Assembly (NCBI RefSeq): GCF_021311115.1 | Contig: NZ_JAJTNP010000002.1 | Span: forward strand, 434,001 to 498,000 | Length of the DNA stretch: 64,000 nucleotides | From: Chryseobacterium gwangjuense | GTDB lineage: Bacteria; Bacteroidota; Bacteroidia; Flavobacteriales; Weeksellaceae | Direction of reading: 5' to 3' | Shown: in pieces, positions 8,124 to 16,677 of the stretch | Position numbering within the stretch: position 1 is the first letter of the stretch | Layout: each line of letters starts with the position of its first letter | Made by a program: the position numbers and the translations under genes | Notes under the pieces: model-generated | What the model was told of the DNA's origin: nothing | What the model saw: only the letters and a program-made list of their open reading frames with translations | Databases searched by the model: none

Positions 8124-8828
8124 TTAATCTAAATTGATATACCTTTTCAACAAATCTTCCTGACGCATACGTCGGAAAATATTTGCCAAAGTTAAGACAT
8201 CTTTTTCACAATAGTCAACTATTCTTTGCAAGTCTTTTTCTATGTAGTAAATTGATGAAACCATTGAGCCGTCAATATCGTCTTTTGGAGTAGGAATTCC
8301 GAAAAGATGTGCCAATAATTCCAGGGAAACAAAACTTTTATAATCTCCGAATTTCCATAACTCCATCGTGTCTATATGAGGAATTTCCCAAGGCTTTTTT
8401 CCAAACATCTGAAATGGAGTAGGAGGCTGCATTCCGTTGATCAGGAATCTTCTGGCAATCCACGGGAAATCAAATTCTTTTCCGTTGTGAGCACAAAGGA
8501 TAACGTCTCGAAGTCTCGGACTGTTAAAAATTTCCCCAAATTCGATCAGCATTTTCTTTTCATCATGATCTGCAAAACTTTTGATTTTCAAGGTGTCGTT
8601 TTTTTCCAACATTCCGATGGTGATGCAGACAATTTTTCCAAATTCTGCCATAATTCCGGCTCTTTCTGGATAAAATTCTGCTGCCGAAATTTCGTCCTTC
8701 CTTTGGAATCTTGTTTTTTTATCCCAAAGCATTTGTTCGGTTTCGGACATGTTTTCCCATGAATCAAATCCGGGAACGGTTTCAATATCAATAAATAAAA
8801 TTTTTTCCAGAGGGATATTCTGTATCAT
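8124..8828 (-). CDS. Predicted 3'-5' exonuclease, PolB-like (DEDDy)
   Basis: I start this gene at the ATG at 8828-8826 (MIQNIPLEKILF). The open frame extends 16 codons further to 8876, but that would run into the start region of the divergent lipoprotein gene and add an odd hydrophobic leader. The 234-residue protein has the exonuclease motifs LFIDIETVPG (Asp14, Glu16), a central AHNGKEFDFPWIARR, and VDYCEKDV with the Tyr-x3-Asp of DEDDy enzymes. It resembles the predicted PolB-related 3'-5' exonuclease family (PF10108). It probably degrades DNA or RNA from the 3' end in the cytosol; the substrate is unknown. Confidence 0.85.
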   Translation of the reverse strand: MIQNIPLEKILFIDIETVPGFDSWENMSETEQMLWDKKTRFQRKDEISAAEFYPERAGIMAEFGKIVCITIGMLEKNDTLKIKSFADHDEKKMLIEFGEIFNSPRLRDVILCAHNGKEFDFPWIARRFLINGMQPPTPFQMFGKKPWEIPHIDTMELWKFGDYKSFVSLELLAHLFGIPTPKDDIDGSMVSSIYYIEKDLQRIVDYCEKDVLTLANIFRRMRQEDLLKRYINLD

Positions 8829-8906
8829 TTTCTTGTTTTTAAACTGAAAGATAAGATATAATAAATGAATTATCAAAAACGTTTTAATAGAACAAAATAT
8901 TATTTT

Positions 8907-9677
8907 ATGAAATGGTTATTTATAATAGGAAGCAGTATAGGATTGCTTTTCTTAGCTTCATGCAATGATTCTGAGGGAAGTGATACTGCTACAGTCAATG
9001 TGAGACTTACTGATGGTCCCGCTGCGTATGATGCTGTTAATATTGACATCCAGAGAATAGAAATCAATAATAACGGTGAATGGATAGCACTTAATTTTCC
9101 TAGTCCAGGTGTTTATAATCTTCTTAATTTTAAAAATGGAACTGATGTTGTTTTAGGACAGGCGGTTTTACCTACTGGAGAAGTTTCTCAAATGAGAATG
9201 ATCTTAGGAACAAATAATACGTTGGTTGTGAATGGAGTTAGTTATCCGTTACAAACTCCTTCAGCTCAGCAAAGTGGATTGAAGTTCAACTGGCATCAGA
9301 CATTAACAGCCAATGGTGCTTATACTGTATGGATAGATTTTGATGCAGGAAGATCTATTGTAAAAACGGGAAATGGATCCTATATTTTAAAACCGATTAT
9401 CAGAACGTTTTCAGAATTAACAAACGGACAGATAAAAGGCTATGTACAACCTCTGGCCGCTGATGCTGTCGTGCATGCTATTGTGGCTTCGGATACGATA
9501 GCAACAGCAATACCAAATCCTGACGGATTTTTTATGTTTTCCGGACTGCAGCAAGGAACATATACCGTTTCTTATGATGCGGACAATACAACAGGATATG
9601 TAGATGAAAATACCGGCAATGTATCTGTTGTGTTTGGACAAATTACTAATTTAGGAACAAAAACATTACATCAATAG
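8907..9677 (+). CDS. DUF4382 lipoprotein
   Basis: The start is set at the ATG at 8907, which gives the signal sequence MKWLFIIGSS and a lipobox LASC with Cys19; the frame extends 14 codons upstream without signal character. The 256-residue mature lipoprotein begins with an Asp/Ser linker. It then carries the DUF4382 segment VNVRLTDGPAAYDAVNIDI at about residues 31-49, followed by a region with LNFKNGTDVVLGQAVLPTGEV. The last 70 residues (QIKGYVQPLAADAVVHAIVA to the end) look like a carboxypeptidase regulatory or CnaB-like beta sandwich. It is probably anchored to the outer membrane. Function unknown. Confidence 0.85.
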   Translation: MKWLFIIGSSIGLLFLASCNDSEGSDTATVNVRLTDGPAAYDAVNIDIQRIEINNNGEWIALNFPSPGVYNLLNFKNGTDVVLGQAVLPTGEVSQMRMILGTNNTLVVNGVSYPLQTPSAQQSGLKFNWHQTLTANGAYTVWIDFDAGRSIVKTGNGSYILKPIIRTFSELTNGQIKGYVQPLAADAVVHAIVASDTIATAIPNPDGFFMFSGLQQGTYTVSYDADNTTGYVDENTGNVSVVFGQITNLGTKTLHQ

Positions 9678-9680
9678 ATA

Positions 9681-10028
9681 TTAACCTACTTGAGAACCAT
9701 TTTTAGTCGGAAGTGATGTTGTGAGCAGTGTTACTTCCGATTTATTTTCACCGTATACTCCCAAAACCAGACATTCACTGAAAAAGTTGGCAATTTGCTT
9801 TTTGGGAAAGTTTACAACAGCTAATATCTGTTTTCCGATCAGTTCTTCTTTTTTGTACAAAGTCGTGATTTGTGCGGAAGATTTTTTAATGCCTAATATT
9901 CCAAAGTCTATTTCTAGCTGATAGGAAGGATTTCTGGCTTTTTCGAAATCATTTACAGAGATGATTGTTCCGCTTCTTATATCTATTTTTTCAAAATCTG
10001 TCCAGGAAATTTCGGGTTTTATGATCAT
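9681..10028 (-). CDS. csaA: tRNA-binding protein CsaA
   Basis: A 115-residue EMAP-II/OB-fold tRNA-binding protein: ISWTDFEKIDIRSGTI at residues 8-23 and ILGIKKSSAQIT in the middle. VNFPKKQIANFFSECLVLG follows, with the conserved K-x-I and S-x-x-L surface. CsaA proteins are small homodimers proposed to act as secretion-related chaperones and to bind tRNA. The start overlaps the stop of the upstream HExxH gene by four bases (ATGA), so translation of the two is probably coupled. It is convergent with the DUF4382 gene, only three bases away, with no terminator visible. Confidence 0.92.
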   Translation of the reverse strand: MIIKPEISWTDFEKIDIRSGTIISVNDFEKARNPSYQLEIDFGILGIKKSSAQITTLYKKEELIGKQILAVVNFPKKQIANFFSECLVLGVYGENKSEVTLLTTSLPTKNGSQVG

Positions 10029-10531
10029 GGTAATGCACTGATTAATTGTTCTATTTCTGCTTTTTGTGTGGCATATTTTTGTTGCAGTTCCGAGCCTTCT
10101 CCCATTCTTTTGTAATATTCAAATGCTTTTTCTCCGAAAATCTTTTTATGAAAATCTGAAGCGTCCGGAATCTTCGGAAAATTTTTGTGAAAAAGCATCT
10201 CGTAATAGGCCTGAAATTCTCTTTCATTTTTATCTTCAACGGTTTTTCCGGGAGCTTTTTGCCTTACATGAAGCATTTCGTGGGCAATGACATTCAGAAC
10301 AAGATTCAGATCAAAATCGAATAAATTAGGAGGAATTATTACTGTTTGCGGATCTCCCAATTCGCCCTCTGTGGTTAAAAGAACTAAGTTGGGACTGGGT
10401 TCACGAAAACCAAATCCTGCGAAGTTTTCATGTTCCAGATCAAAAGAATAGAGTACATACTTTGCCGCATCAATAATCTGATCGTTTTCTTTATAGGCGT
10501 TCAAATGTAATTTGATCTGTTCAAAATTCAT
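10025..10531 (-). CDS. Putative HExxH zinc peptidase-like protein
   Basis: A 168-residue protein with no signal peptide. It carries VIAHEMLHVRQ, an HExxH zinc-binding motif at His84-Glu85-His88. EDKNEREFQAYYEM follows, with Glu103 or Glu105 at a plausible distance for a third ligand. This helix-plus-Glu layout is that of gluzincin-type metallopeptidases. The N-terminal half (residues 1-75) is not recognisable. I infer a cytosolic zinc protease or a zinc-binding relative. It forms a translationally coupled pair with csaA downstream, with a four-base overlap. The function in that pair is unknown. Confidence 0.72.
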   Translation of the reverse strand: MNFEQIKLHLNAYKENDQIIDAAKYVLYSFDLEHENFAGFGFREPSPNLVLLTTEGELGDPQTVIIPPNLFDFDLNLVLNVIAHEMLHVRQKAPGKTVEDKNEREFQAYYEMLFHKNFPKIPDASDFHKKIFGEKAFEYYKRMGEGSELQQKYATQKAEIEQLISALP

Positions 10532-10732
10532 CTCAAAAAATATGTTTTAACAAATGTATTAAAATAATGAAACTTAGAAATGATCAAAAGGTAAATTAAA
10601 GTGATTGAAAATCAAGTGATTGCTGTTTTTAAGACTTTTTTTAATTAATTCTTATGCAAGATTCCTTAAAAACCGGATTTATATAGATGAGTACTCAAAC
10701 GAATAATATATAATGCTAAAAAATTAAGAATA

Positions 10733-11308
10733 ATGAAGAAATTAACAGTACTTACCTCTTTAATGGTTGCCATCGTTGCATTTTTAGGATTTTCTTTAAC
10801 GTCGTGTAATGATGATCGATATGAGCCGATTCCGGTAAAGCTGAGTGATGTGAACGGCAACTATAAAGCGAGATTGGTGACTTCACAAGGAGGGAAATAC
10901 AATGAAAAAATTATTGAATTTACAGCGAAAGATACTCTCATTACTTTCAAAGATTTTCCGGTGAGAGAAATTGTAAAATCGGTTGTGAAAGACCCGGTAA
11001 AAGCTGATACTGCCATTGCACATTTAGGGAAAATTGAATATAAACTGAATTATATTTCAAAATTAAATACGGATCAGAATGTGGTGGAATTGACTTTTGA
11101 ACCTAAAGCTCTGACCTTGCAGATTCCTGTAGATGGGGCGATTAAAAAGACTATAGTAAAATTGGTAACCAAGCAAAAAGGTTTCTTTGTAGGGTATGAT
11201 TGGTCTATGAGATTTGGTTTGGAAGCTGAAAAAATAACGGTAGACGGAACTGACTTAGCTCCTTATGAAGCCATAAAGTATGAAATTCCGATTAGTATTA
11301 AGAACTAA
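10733..11308 (+). CDS. DUF4840-like lipoprotein
   Basis: A 191-residue lipoprotein with signal sequence MKKLTVLTSLMV and lipobox LTSC (Cys25). The mature part starts NDDRYEPIPVKLSDVNGNYKA, reminiscent of DUF4840 proteins of Bacteroidota. The rest is predicted mostly beta strand, with no catalytic motif visible. It lies about 100 bases upstream of the ECF sigma gene, separated by a long hairpin, so it need not be part of that operon. Function unknown. Confidence 0.7.
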   Translation: MKKLTVLTSLMVAIVAFLGFSLTSCNDDRYEPIPVKLSDVNGNYKARLVTSQGGKYNEKIIEFTAKDTLITFKDFPVREIVKSVVKDPVKADTAIAHLGKIEYKLNYISKLNTDQNVVELTFEPKALTLQIPVDGAIKKTIVKLVTKQKGFFVGYDWSMRFGLEAEKITVDGTDLAPYEAIKYEIPISIKN

Positions 11309-11318
11309 TAAAATATGA

Positions 11319-11367
11319 TAGGTAGAAATAGGTAATGTCTCAAATTGAGGATACCTATTTTTGCCTA
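11319..11367 (+). terminator. Long hairpin between the lipoprotein and the ECF sigma gene
   Basis: The outer arms are 16 bases each (11319-11334 and 11352-11367) and match except for three central mismatches. An inner CTCAA/TTGAG stem sits in the loop. The T-run is inside the right arm. It probably acts as a terminator, though other roles are possible. Confidence 0.55.
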
Positions 11368-11409
11368 CTGAAAATCAATAACTAAACTGAGTGCTATTGT
11401 AGTTAGTAA

Positions 11410-11976
11410 ATGAAAGAAAATAAGGAGCAGATTTTGGTAAACCGCCTTTTGCAGAAGGAAGAAGCGGCTTGGAAAGAACTTTTCGGAGTTTATTCAGGCA
11501 GTCTTACCTATGTCTGTTCCCGATATATTATTGATAAGGAAGATGTTCATGATGTTTTGCAGAATAGTTTTATTCAGATGTTTCGTGCAATCGATTCTTT
11601 TGAATATAGAGGAAATGGATCTTTGAAAGCCTGGATTACCAGAATTGTGGTAAATGAATCTTTGAAACATATTAAGAAAAATTCTGATTTAAAAATGGTT
11701 TCAGAAGATTTTGAAATTGCGGATGTACAAAATGATGAAGAACCGGATTTGGAAGAAATTTCGCAACATACAATCATGATCATGATTCGTTCTCTTCCGA
11801 AAGGATATAGAATGGTTTTCAACCTTTTTGTTTTTGAGAAGAAAAACCATAAAGAAATTGCGGAGATGTTGGGAATTGCAGAAAATTCTTCCGCCTCACA
11901 GTTTCACAGAGCAAAAACAATGCTTGCCCAGAAAATAAAAGAATATAAAATGTCTAAAACAGCGCAGTATGAATAA
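11410..11976 (+). CDS. ECF-type RNA polymerase sigma-70 factor
   Basis: A 188-residue sigma factor with only regions 2 and 4. Region 2 (about residues 20-90) has the core-binding DVHDVLQNSFIQMFRAIDSF and the -10 recognition part SLKAWITRIVVNESL. An acidic linker (about 100-120, IADVQNDEEPDLEEI) follows. Region 4 (about 122-178) has SLPKGYRMVFNLFVFE and the helix-turn-helix HKEIAEMLGIAENSSASQFHRAK. The next gene overlaps by eight bases and starts with a cytosolic domain plus a membrane helix. This is the usual place for an anti-sigma factor, so the sigma factor is likely held at the membrane and released by a signal. Confidence 0.95.
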   Translation: MKENKEQILVNRLLQKEEAAWKELFGVYSGSLTYVCSRYIIDKEDVHDVLQNSFIQMFRAIDSFEYRGNGSLKAWITRIVVNESLKHIKKNSDLKMVSEDFEIADVQNDEEPDLEEISQHTIMIMIRSLPKGYRMVFNLFVFEKKNHKEIAEMLGIAENSSASQFHRAKTMLAQKIKEYKMSKTAQYE

Positions 11977-13339
11977 TAATGAATGGCTAAATGATTTGCG
12001 CAGAAAAATGGAGGATCATACAGAAGATGTTCCGGATGGATTGTGGGATAATATTAGAAACGAATTGTTTGTGGAAGATAAGACGGACAATAGTATTCCC
12101 CTTGTAATGAGCGATGATTTGAAAGCGCAGAATAGGTCCTTTTCAATAATAAATCATAAACCTCTATTATATCGTATCTGTGGTGTTGCAGCAGCTATTA
12201 CCTTATTCTTTATTGTGGGCAGGCTATTTGTTTTTAATGGTAAACATGAATTTGTAAATCATCAAACAAAGGAAAATTCTTCGGAAAAGATGTCTTATCA
12301 TCAGAAATCTGATAAAAATGAAAATCCTTTAAAAATAGAGACTATCCTGCAAAAGACTAATTCAGGTAGTTTGAGCTATGATTCCTCTGAAAAGACTGTA
12401 AATACAACAAAAATTATAGACGTAAATTCTTGGAAAAATATAGATTTTAAAAGGGAGAAATATAATCAGGAAGGGATTGAAAGTCGTTATGAACAAAACA
12501 TTGCCCAACAGCAAAATGGAAGCATTGAAAGTCCACGAGTAGAGGAGGCAACAGAAACTTACGAGCTTCTTACAAAAGAGGAAAGAGAATGGAAGAAGAA
12601 ATTAGAAGAATCCGAAAAAATAAAACTGGCTAAAAATAAAAGTAAAAAATCCTGGGTGGTGGGATTGCTTGCAGGAAATACATCCTCAAACTCAACGGAA
12701 CAATTTCCTGGATATGCTACTTTGAACGGAACTGTATTAAGCGTACCTGAAATATGGAGTTCAGAATATGGAGAAAATCCTTTAATGGCGATTTTGCTGG
12801 CCAATCAGAATAAAAAAGTAGATGCGAAAATAAAACATAAAACTCCGGTAACTTTTGGCGCTTCTGTTTCTAAAAGAATTGGAAAAAAATGGTCTGTCGG
12901 TACGGGAGTGAACTATACTCAGCTTTCTTCCGAACTTACCTCAGGAAGCGATTCGAACTTTATAAGCAGTGAGCAGAATGTTCGTTATGTAGGAGTTCCT
13001 GTTCAGGTAAGTTATAATGTAATTCAGAAAGGAGCATTTACGGGATACCTTACAGGAGGAGGTATGATAGAAAAAGCGGTTTCAGGAGATATTAAAACTA
13101 AATATATCGTTGATGGGACTGTGAAAGAGGAATTCAAAGAGGGGATAAGTGAAAAACCAGTTCAGGTATCAGTAAATACTGCCGCAGGATTGCAATTGAA
13201 AGTGGTGAAAAACATTGGAATTTATGCTGAACCGGGAGTAAGCTATCATTTTAAGGATAACAGTTCATTACAAACCATTTATAAGGAGAAACCTCTGAAT
13301 TTCAACTTAAAGTTCGGAGTCAGGCTAATCATAGATTAA
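11969..13339 (+). CDS. Putative transenvelope anti-sigma protein with C-terminal beta-barrel
   Basis: A 456-residue protein overlapping the sigma gene by eight bases. Residues 1-65 are soluble and acidic (NEWLNDLRRKMEDH, VPDGLWDNIRNEL), like the cytosolic part of Bacteroidota anti-sigma factors. A single helix lies at about residues 67-89 (YRICGVAAAITLFFIVGRLF). Residues 90-280 are polar, with a Glu/Lys-rich coil at about 200-225. From about residue 285, alternating amphipathic strands end in a C-terminal NLKFGVRLIID, as in small outer-membrane beta-barrel proteins. The combination suggests a protein reaching from cytosol to outer membrane. Roles are inferred from gene order and topology. Confidence 0.75.
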   Translation: MNNNEWLNDLRRKMEDHTEDVPDGLWDNIRNELFVEDKTDNSIPLVMSDDLKAQNRSFSIINHKPLLYRICGVAAAITLFFIVGRLFVFNGKHEFVNHQTKENSSEKMSYHQKSDKNENPLKIETILQKTNSGSLSYDSSEKTVNTTKIIDVNSWKNIDFKREKYNQEGIESRYEQNIAQQQNGSIESPRVEEATETYELLTKEEREWKKKLEESEKIKLAKNKSKKSWVVGLLAGNTSSNSTEQFPGYATLNGTVLSVPEIWSSEYGENPLMAILLANQNKKVDAKIKHKTPVTFGASVSKRIGKKWSVGTGVNYTQLSSELTSGSDSNFISSEQNVRYVGVPVQVSYNVIQKGAFTGYLTGGGMIEKAVSGDIKTKYIVDGTVKEEFKEGISEKPVQVSVNTAAGLQLKVVKNIGIYAEPGVSYHFKDNSSLQTIYKEKPLNFNLKFGVRLIID

Positions 13340-13448
13340 ATAACATCTTCATCATATCATGAAACAGAAGAGCTGTAAAAGTATAGCTCCTAAAGTTCTA
13401 TGCATGATTTATAGGAAACACCACTACAACACCTTAAATATTATCAAT

Positions 13449-14414
13449 ATGAAATTAAAATTAATTTTTTTAACGGTTCTGTTTTCTTGCTTTTTCAACG
13501 TAAAATCACAGCAATGCACACCCACGATTACCAGTCCGAGGCTGGGAGTAATGTTTCCGGATAAAGTCGTTTTTTGTACCACAGAGACAGAAACATTATC
13601 TACCACTCAGACGTATGGAAGTTATCAATGGTATAAGCAGGTATGGGATTGGCAAACGCCTAATCTGAATCCTTGGGTGGCGATTCCCGGAGCAACCTCA
13701 CAATCTTTAGTGATTAATGGTGCTACAGATATGCTGTATTATTTTAAAGTAGCAGTTACAGGAAATGATTGTACAGCAGAAAGCAGTCCTGTTCTGGCGG
13801 ATGGATATGCTTATGGTCTTCCATTTTTGATGGCCAATTTTACGCCCGGAACTTATGACGAAGTGGCGCCGGGAGTATATAATGTTTGCTCTGGAGCTTC
13901 TGTCGTTTTTGAGAACGGATTTCCCGTTGTGTATGGACTGCATACCTGGTTCAAATGTGTTCCCGGAAGCAATCCCCCGTCGTCTACAGATCCTTGTATT
14001 ATTAATGGAGCAACAGGAGATTCTTATACGGCAACTACATCAGGAAAATACGGATTTTATGCCTGTACGGAATATTGCCCCAATATGTGTGAAATGTTAA
14101 GCGATATGGCATTCATTCAACTGAATTTCGGAAACTGGAGCTTTTGTAATTTAGGAACAGGAGAGGTAAAAACCAAAGAGAATAATTTAAAGATCTATCC
14201 TAATCCGGCTGCTCAGTTTTTATATATCGGAAAAGAATCAGAAAAATATACTGAAGTTTCCATCCTAGATATGTCCGGAAGATTAGTATTACAAAAAAAG
14301 GATCATACCTATACTAAAGCTATTGATGTGAATTCTTTATCAGCAGGTACTTATCTTGTGGTTTCTAAAAGTACGGAAGGAAAAACATATAAAAATAAAT
14401 TTATTAAAAAGTAA
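13449..14414 (+). CDS. T9SS type A sorting-domain secreted protein
   Basis: The frame opens at 13359, but the signal peptide MKLKLIFLTVLFSCFFNVKS begins at the ATG at 13449, which I take as the start. The 321-residue precursor contains a Cys-containing Ig/PKD-like middle with Gly-Ala-Thr turns (VAIPGATSQSLVINGATDML; NGATGDSYTATTSGKYGFYA), as in surface adhesins. The last 75 residues are a type A T9SS sorting domain, LKIYPNPAAQFLYI through SAGTYLVV to KTYKNKFIKK. It should be exported by Sec, passed through the T9SS and attached to or released from the cell surface. It lies 110 bases downstream of the barrel protein and may share its regulation. Confidence 0.9.
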   Translation: MKLKLIFLTVLFSCFFNVKSQQCTPTITSPRLGVMFPDKVVFCTTETETLSTTQTYGSYQWYKQVWDWQTPNLNPWVAIPGATSQSLVINGATDMLYYFKVAVTGNDCTAESSPVLADGYAYGLPFLMANFTPGTYDEVAPGVYNVCSGASVVFENGFPVVYGLHTWFKCVPGSNPPSSTDPCIINGATGDSYTATTSGKYGFYACTEYCPNMCEMLSDMAFIQLNFGNWSFCNLGTGEVKTKENNLKIYPNPAAQFLYIGKESEKYTEVSILDMSGRLVLQKKDHTYTKAIDVNSLSAGTYLVVSKSTEGKTYKNKFIKK

Positions 14415-14457
14415 ATTCCTTGATTGATCAATAGTTTTTTTCAAATGGTTAGTTAGA

Positions 14458-14488
14458 AACGGTGCAATGTATTGTGCCGTTCTTTTTT
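14458..14488 (+). terminator. Terminator after the T9SS cargo gene
   Basis: An eleven-base stem AACGGTGCAAT / ATTGTGCCGTT (two G-T pairs) with a two-base loop is followed by CTTTTTT. Confidence 0.8.
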
Positions 14489-14585
14489 GAGTTTGAAAAT
14501 AAACTTTTTATATAATTTGATCTAGTCAAAAAATAATCAACATTCATATATTTAAATCTGACAATATTTCTCAGAAAACACAAAT

Positions 14586-16121
14586 ATGCTGGTTAAAATT
14601 TATGGAAGTGCAATTCATGGAGTTGCGGCACAAACGATTACTATTGAAGTCAATATAGATACAGGAGGGGTTGGCTATCACTTGGTAGGGCTTCCCGATA
14701 ATGCCATTAAAGAAAGCAGCTACAGAATCTCGGCTGCATTAAAGAATGTGGGGTACAAAATTCCCGGAAAAAAGATTACTATTAATATGGCTCCAGCTGA
14801 TCTCCGTAAAGAAGGCTCTGCTTATGATCTTAGTATTGCTATCGGAATTTTAGCCGCGTCCGATCAGATCCTTGCACAAAATATTCAGGATTATATTATC
14901 ATGGGAGAACTTTCTTTAGATGGCAGTCTGCAGCCGATAAAAGGAGTGTTACCAATAGCGATTCAGGCGAGAGAAGAAGGGTTTAAAGGAATAATACTTC
15001 CCAAACAAAATACCCGGGAAGCAGCCATTGTAAATAATCTGGATGTTTACGGAGTAGAAAATATTAAAGAGGTCATTGATTTTTTTAATGAAGGAAAAGT
15101 TTTAGAAAAGACAGTTTTAGATACCCGAAAAGAATTTCAGGAGAAGATCAATCAATTTCCGTTTGATTTCTCTGAGGTTAAAGGTCAGGAAGGAGCCAAA
15201 AGAGCAATGGAAGTTGCGGCGGCGGGAGGACACAATATTATTTTAATTGGACCACCCGGAAGTGGTAAAACCATGCTGGCAAAAAGAGGTCCTAGCATTT
15301 TACCACCTTTAACGTTGAAAGAGGCATTAGAAACGACTAAAATTCATTCTGTTGCGGGGAAAATGGGTGCAGAAACTTCATTAATGACAGTTCGGCCATT
15401 TCGATCACCCCATCATACAATTTCAGATGTCGCTTTAGTAGGAGGGGGAAGTTATCCGCAGCCGGGAGAAATTTCATTGGCTCATAACGGCGTTTTGTTT
15501 TTAGATGAAATGCCGGAATTTAAACGAACGGTTCTGGAAGTGATGAGACAACCGCTGGAAGATCGTGAAGTTACCATTTCAAGAGCCAGGTTTACAGTAA
15601 ACTATCCTTCGAGTTTTATGCTTGTTGCTTCGATGAATCCAAGTCCGAGTGGTTTTTTTCCGGATGATCCGAATAATACTTCTTCTGTTTTTGAAATGCA
15701 GCGGTATATGAATAAACTTTCAGGACCATTGTTAGATAGAATTGATATTCATATTGAAGTACAGAAAGTAGAATTTGAACAATTGGCTGAAAAAAGAAAA
15801 GGAGAAAAAAGTGAAGTGATCAGAAAGCGAGTACTCAGAGCGCGAGAAATCCAAAATGAAAGATATCAGGATTTGAAAATAAGCTATAATGCTCAAATGA
15901 GTTCAAAAGAACTGGAACAATTTTGCGAATTGGATGAGGTTTCATTTAGTTTAATAAAAATGGCCATGGAAAAGCTGAACCTCTCAGCAAGAGCTTATGA
16001 TAGAATTTTAAAAGTTGCCAGAACGATTTCTGATCTTGAGGTTTCAGAAAATATTATGTCACATCATATTTCTGAAGCCATCCAATATAGAAGTCTAGAT
16101 CGGGATTTTTGGAATGTTTAA
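14586..16121 (+). CDS. comM: YifB/ComM family Mg-chelatase-like AAA+ ATPase
   Basis: A 511-residue AAA+ protein. The N-terminal 1-180 segment is the ChlI/Lon-like domain (GLPDNAIKESSYRI, KKITINMAPADLRKEGSAYD). The ATPase core has Walker A GPPGSGKT at 222-229, the RPFRSPHHTISDVALVGGG region, Walker B VLFLDEMPEF, and the VASMNPSPSGFF sensor segment. The C-terminal Mg_chelatase_C region has LSARAYDRILKVARTISDL. In naturally transformable bacteria ComM is a helicase that helps integrate incoming DNA by branch migration; dprA is also in this window. Its stop overlaps that of the convergent DUF1905 gene by four bases. Confidence 0.94.
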   Translation: MLVKIYGSAIHGVAAQTITIEVNIDTGGVGYHLVGLPDNAIKESSYRISAALKNVGYKIPGKKITINMAPADLRKEGSAYDLSIAIGILAASDQILAQNIQDYIIMGELSLDGSLQPIKGVLPIAIQAREEGFKGIILPKQNTREAAIVNNLDVYGVENIKEVIDFFNEGKVLEKTVLDTRKEFQEKINQFPFDFSEVKGQEGAKRAMEVAAAGGHNIILIGPPGSGKTMLAKRGPSILPPLTLKEALETTKIHSVAGKMGAETSLMTVRPFRSPHHTISDVALVGGGSYPQPGEISLAHNGVLFLDEMPEFKRTVLEVMRQPLEDREVTISRARFTVNYPSSFMLVASMNPSPSGFFPDDPNNTSSVFEMQRYMNKLSGPLLDRIDIHIEVQKVEFEQLAEKRKGEKSEVIRKRVLRAREIQNERYQDLKISYNAQMSSKELEQFCELDEVSFSLIKMAMEKLNLSARAYDRILKVARTISDLEVSENIMSHHISEAIQYRSLDRDFWNV

Positions 16122-16594
16122 ATACCCTTTTTTCCATCTAAAATCATTTGAATCATTTTTACTTTCCTATTTTCTCGGGTTTCAGGTTTTTTAGCTTCTT
16201 CAATCCAGCGGATGTATTCTTTTCTGTGGGTATAGCTCATTTTGTCAAATAATTTTCTTGCTTCAGGATTTTCATTAAAAGCCGAGGTAATATCATCTGC
16301 GATTTCTACCGTTCTTTCTTCTTTATCTTCAACAAGGCTTACCGAAACCTCATCTCCGAAATTTTTCCCAAGCTTTCGTCTTATTTCCTGGGTTAAACCT
16401 AAAATATGACAATCCGATTTCATTTTGGCAAGGCTTCCACGATATTCAACACTACCATCAAATAATGCTTTGATCTTTATCTGCCCTTTTTTGCCGAATA
16501 CTTCTTCGGTGGAAAACGGGAATTCTACGAATGTTGCATTTAGATTTCCGTTTTGTTTGATAATGGCTGAAAATTGGATGGTTTCAGATTTCAT
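16118..16594 (-). CDS. DUF1905 / YdeI-OmpD-associated family protein
   Basis: A 158-residue protein with two parts. Residues 1-95 match DUF1905: a small beta barrel with FSTEEVFGKKGQIKIKALFD, YRGSLAKM and RRKLGKNFGDEVSVSL. Residues about 105-158 match the YdeI/OmpD-associated helix region (ARKLFDKMSYTHRKEYIRWI, then EARKPETRENRKVKM-like basic sequence). Members of the second family are annotated as bacteriocin-protection proteins, but the biochemical role is not clear. There is no signal peptide. The gene is tail-to-tail with comM, sharing four bases, and is separated from the S46 peptidase gene upstream by a terminator hairpin. Confidence 0.82.
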   Translation of the reverse strand: MKSETIQFSAIIKQNGNLNATFVEFPFSTEEVFGKKGQIKIKALFDGSVEYRGSLAKMKSDCHILGLTQEIRRKLGKNFGDEVSVSLVEDKEERTVEIADDITSAFNENPEARKLFDKMSYTHRKEYIRWIEEAKKPETRENRKVKMIQMILDGKKGI

Positions 16595-16626
16595 AAGATC
16601 AGAGTTAACTTTTCAAAAATAAAAAA

Positions 16627-16653
16627 AACCGTGAAATAGAACATTTCACGGTT
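16627..16653. terminator. Terminator between the S46 peptidase and DUF1905 genes
   Basis: The stem AACCGTGAAAT / ATTTCACGGTT with a five-base loop has an A-run on the left. It would end the minus-strand S46 transcript with a T-tract. Confidence 0.75.
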
Positions 16654-16677
16654 TATAAATTATCATCTCAGGGAAGA

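Noticed and set aside
8829..8876. Longer start for the exonuclease gene at 8876
   Set aside because: It would add a hydrophobic leader not expected for a cytosolic nuclease, and would overlap the upstream region of the divergent lipoprotein gene. The ATG at 8828 gives the normal N-terminus.
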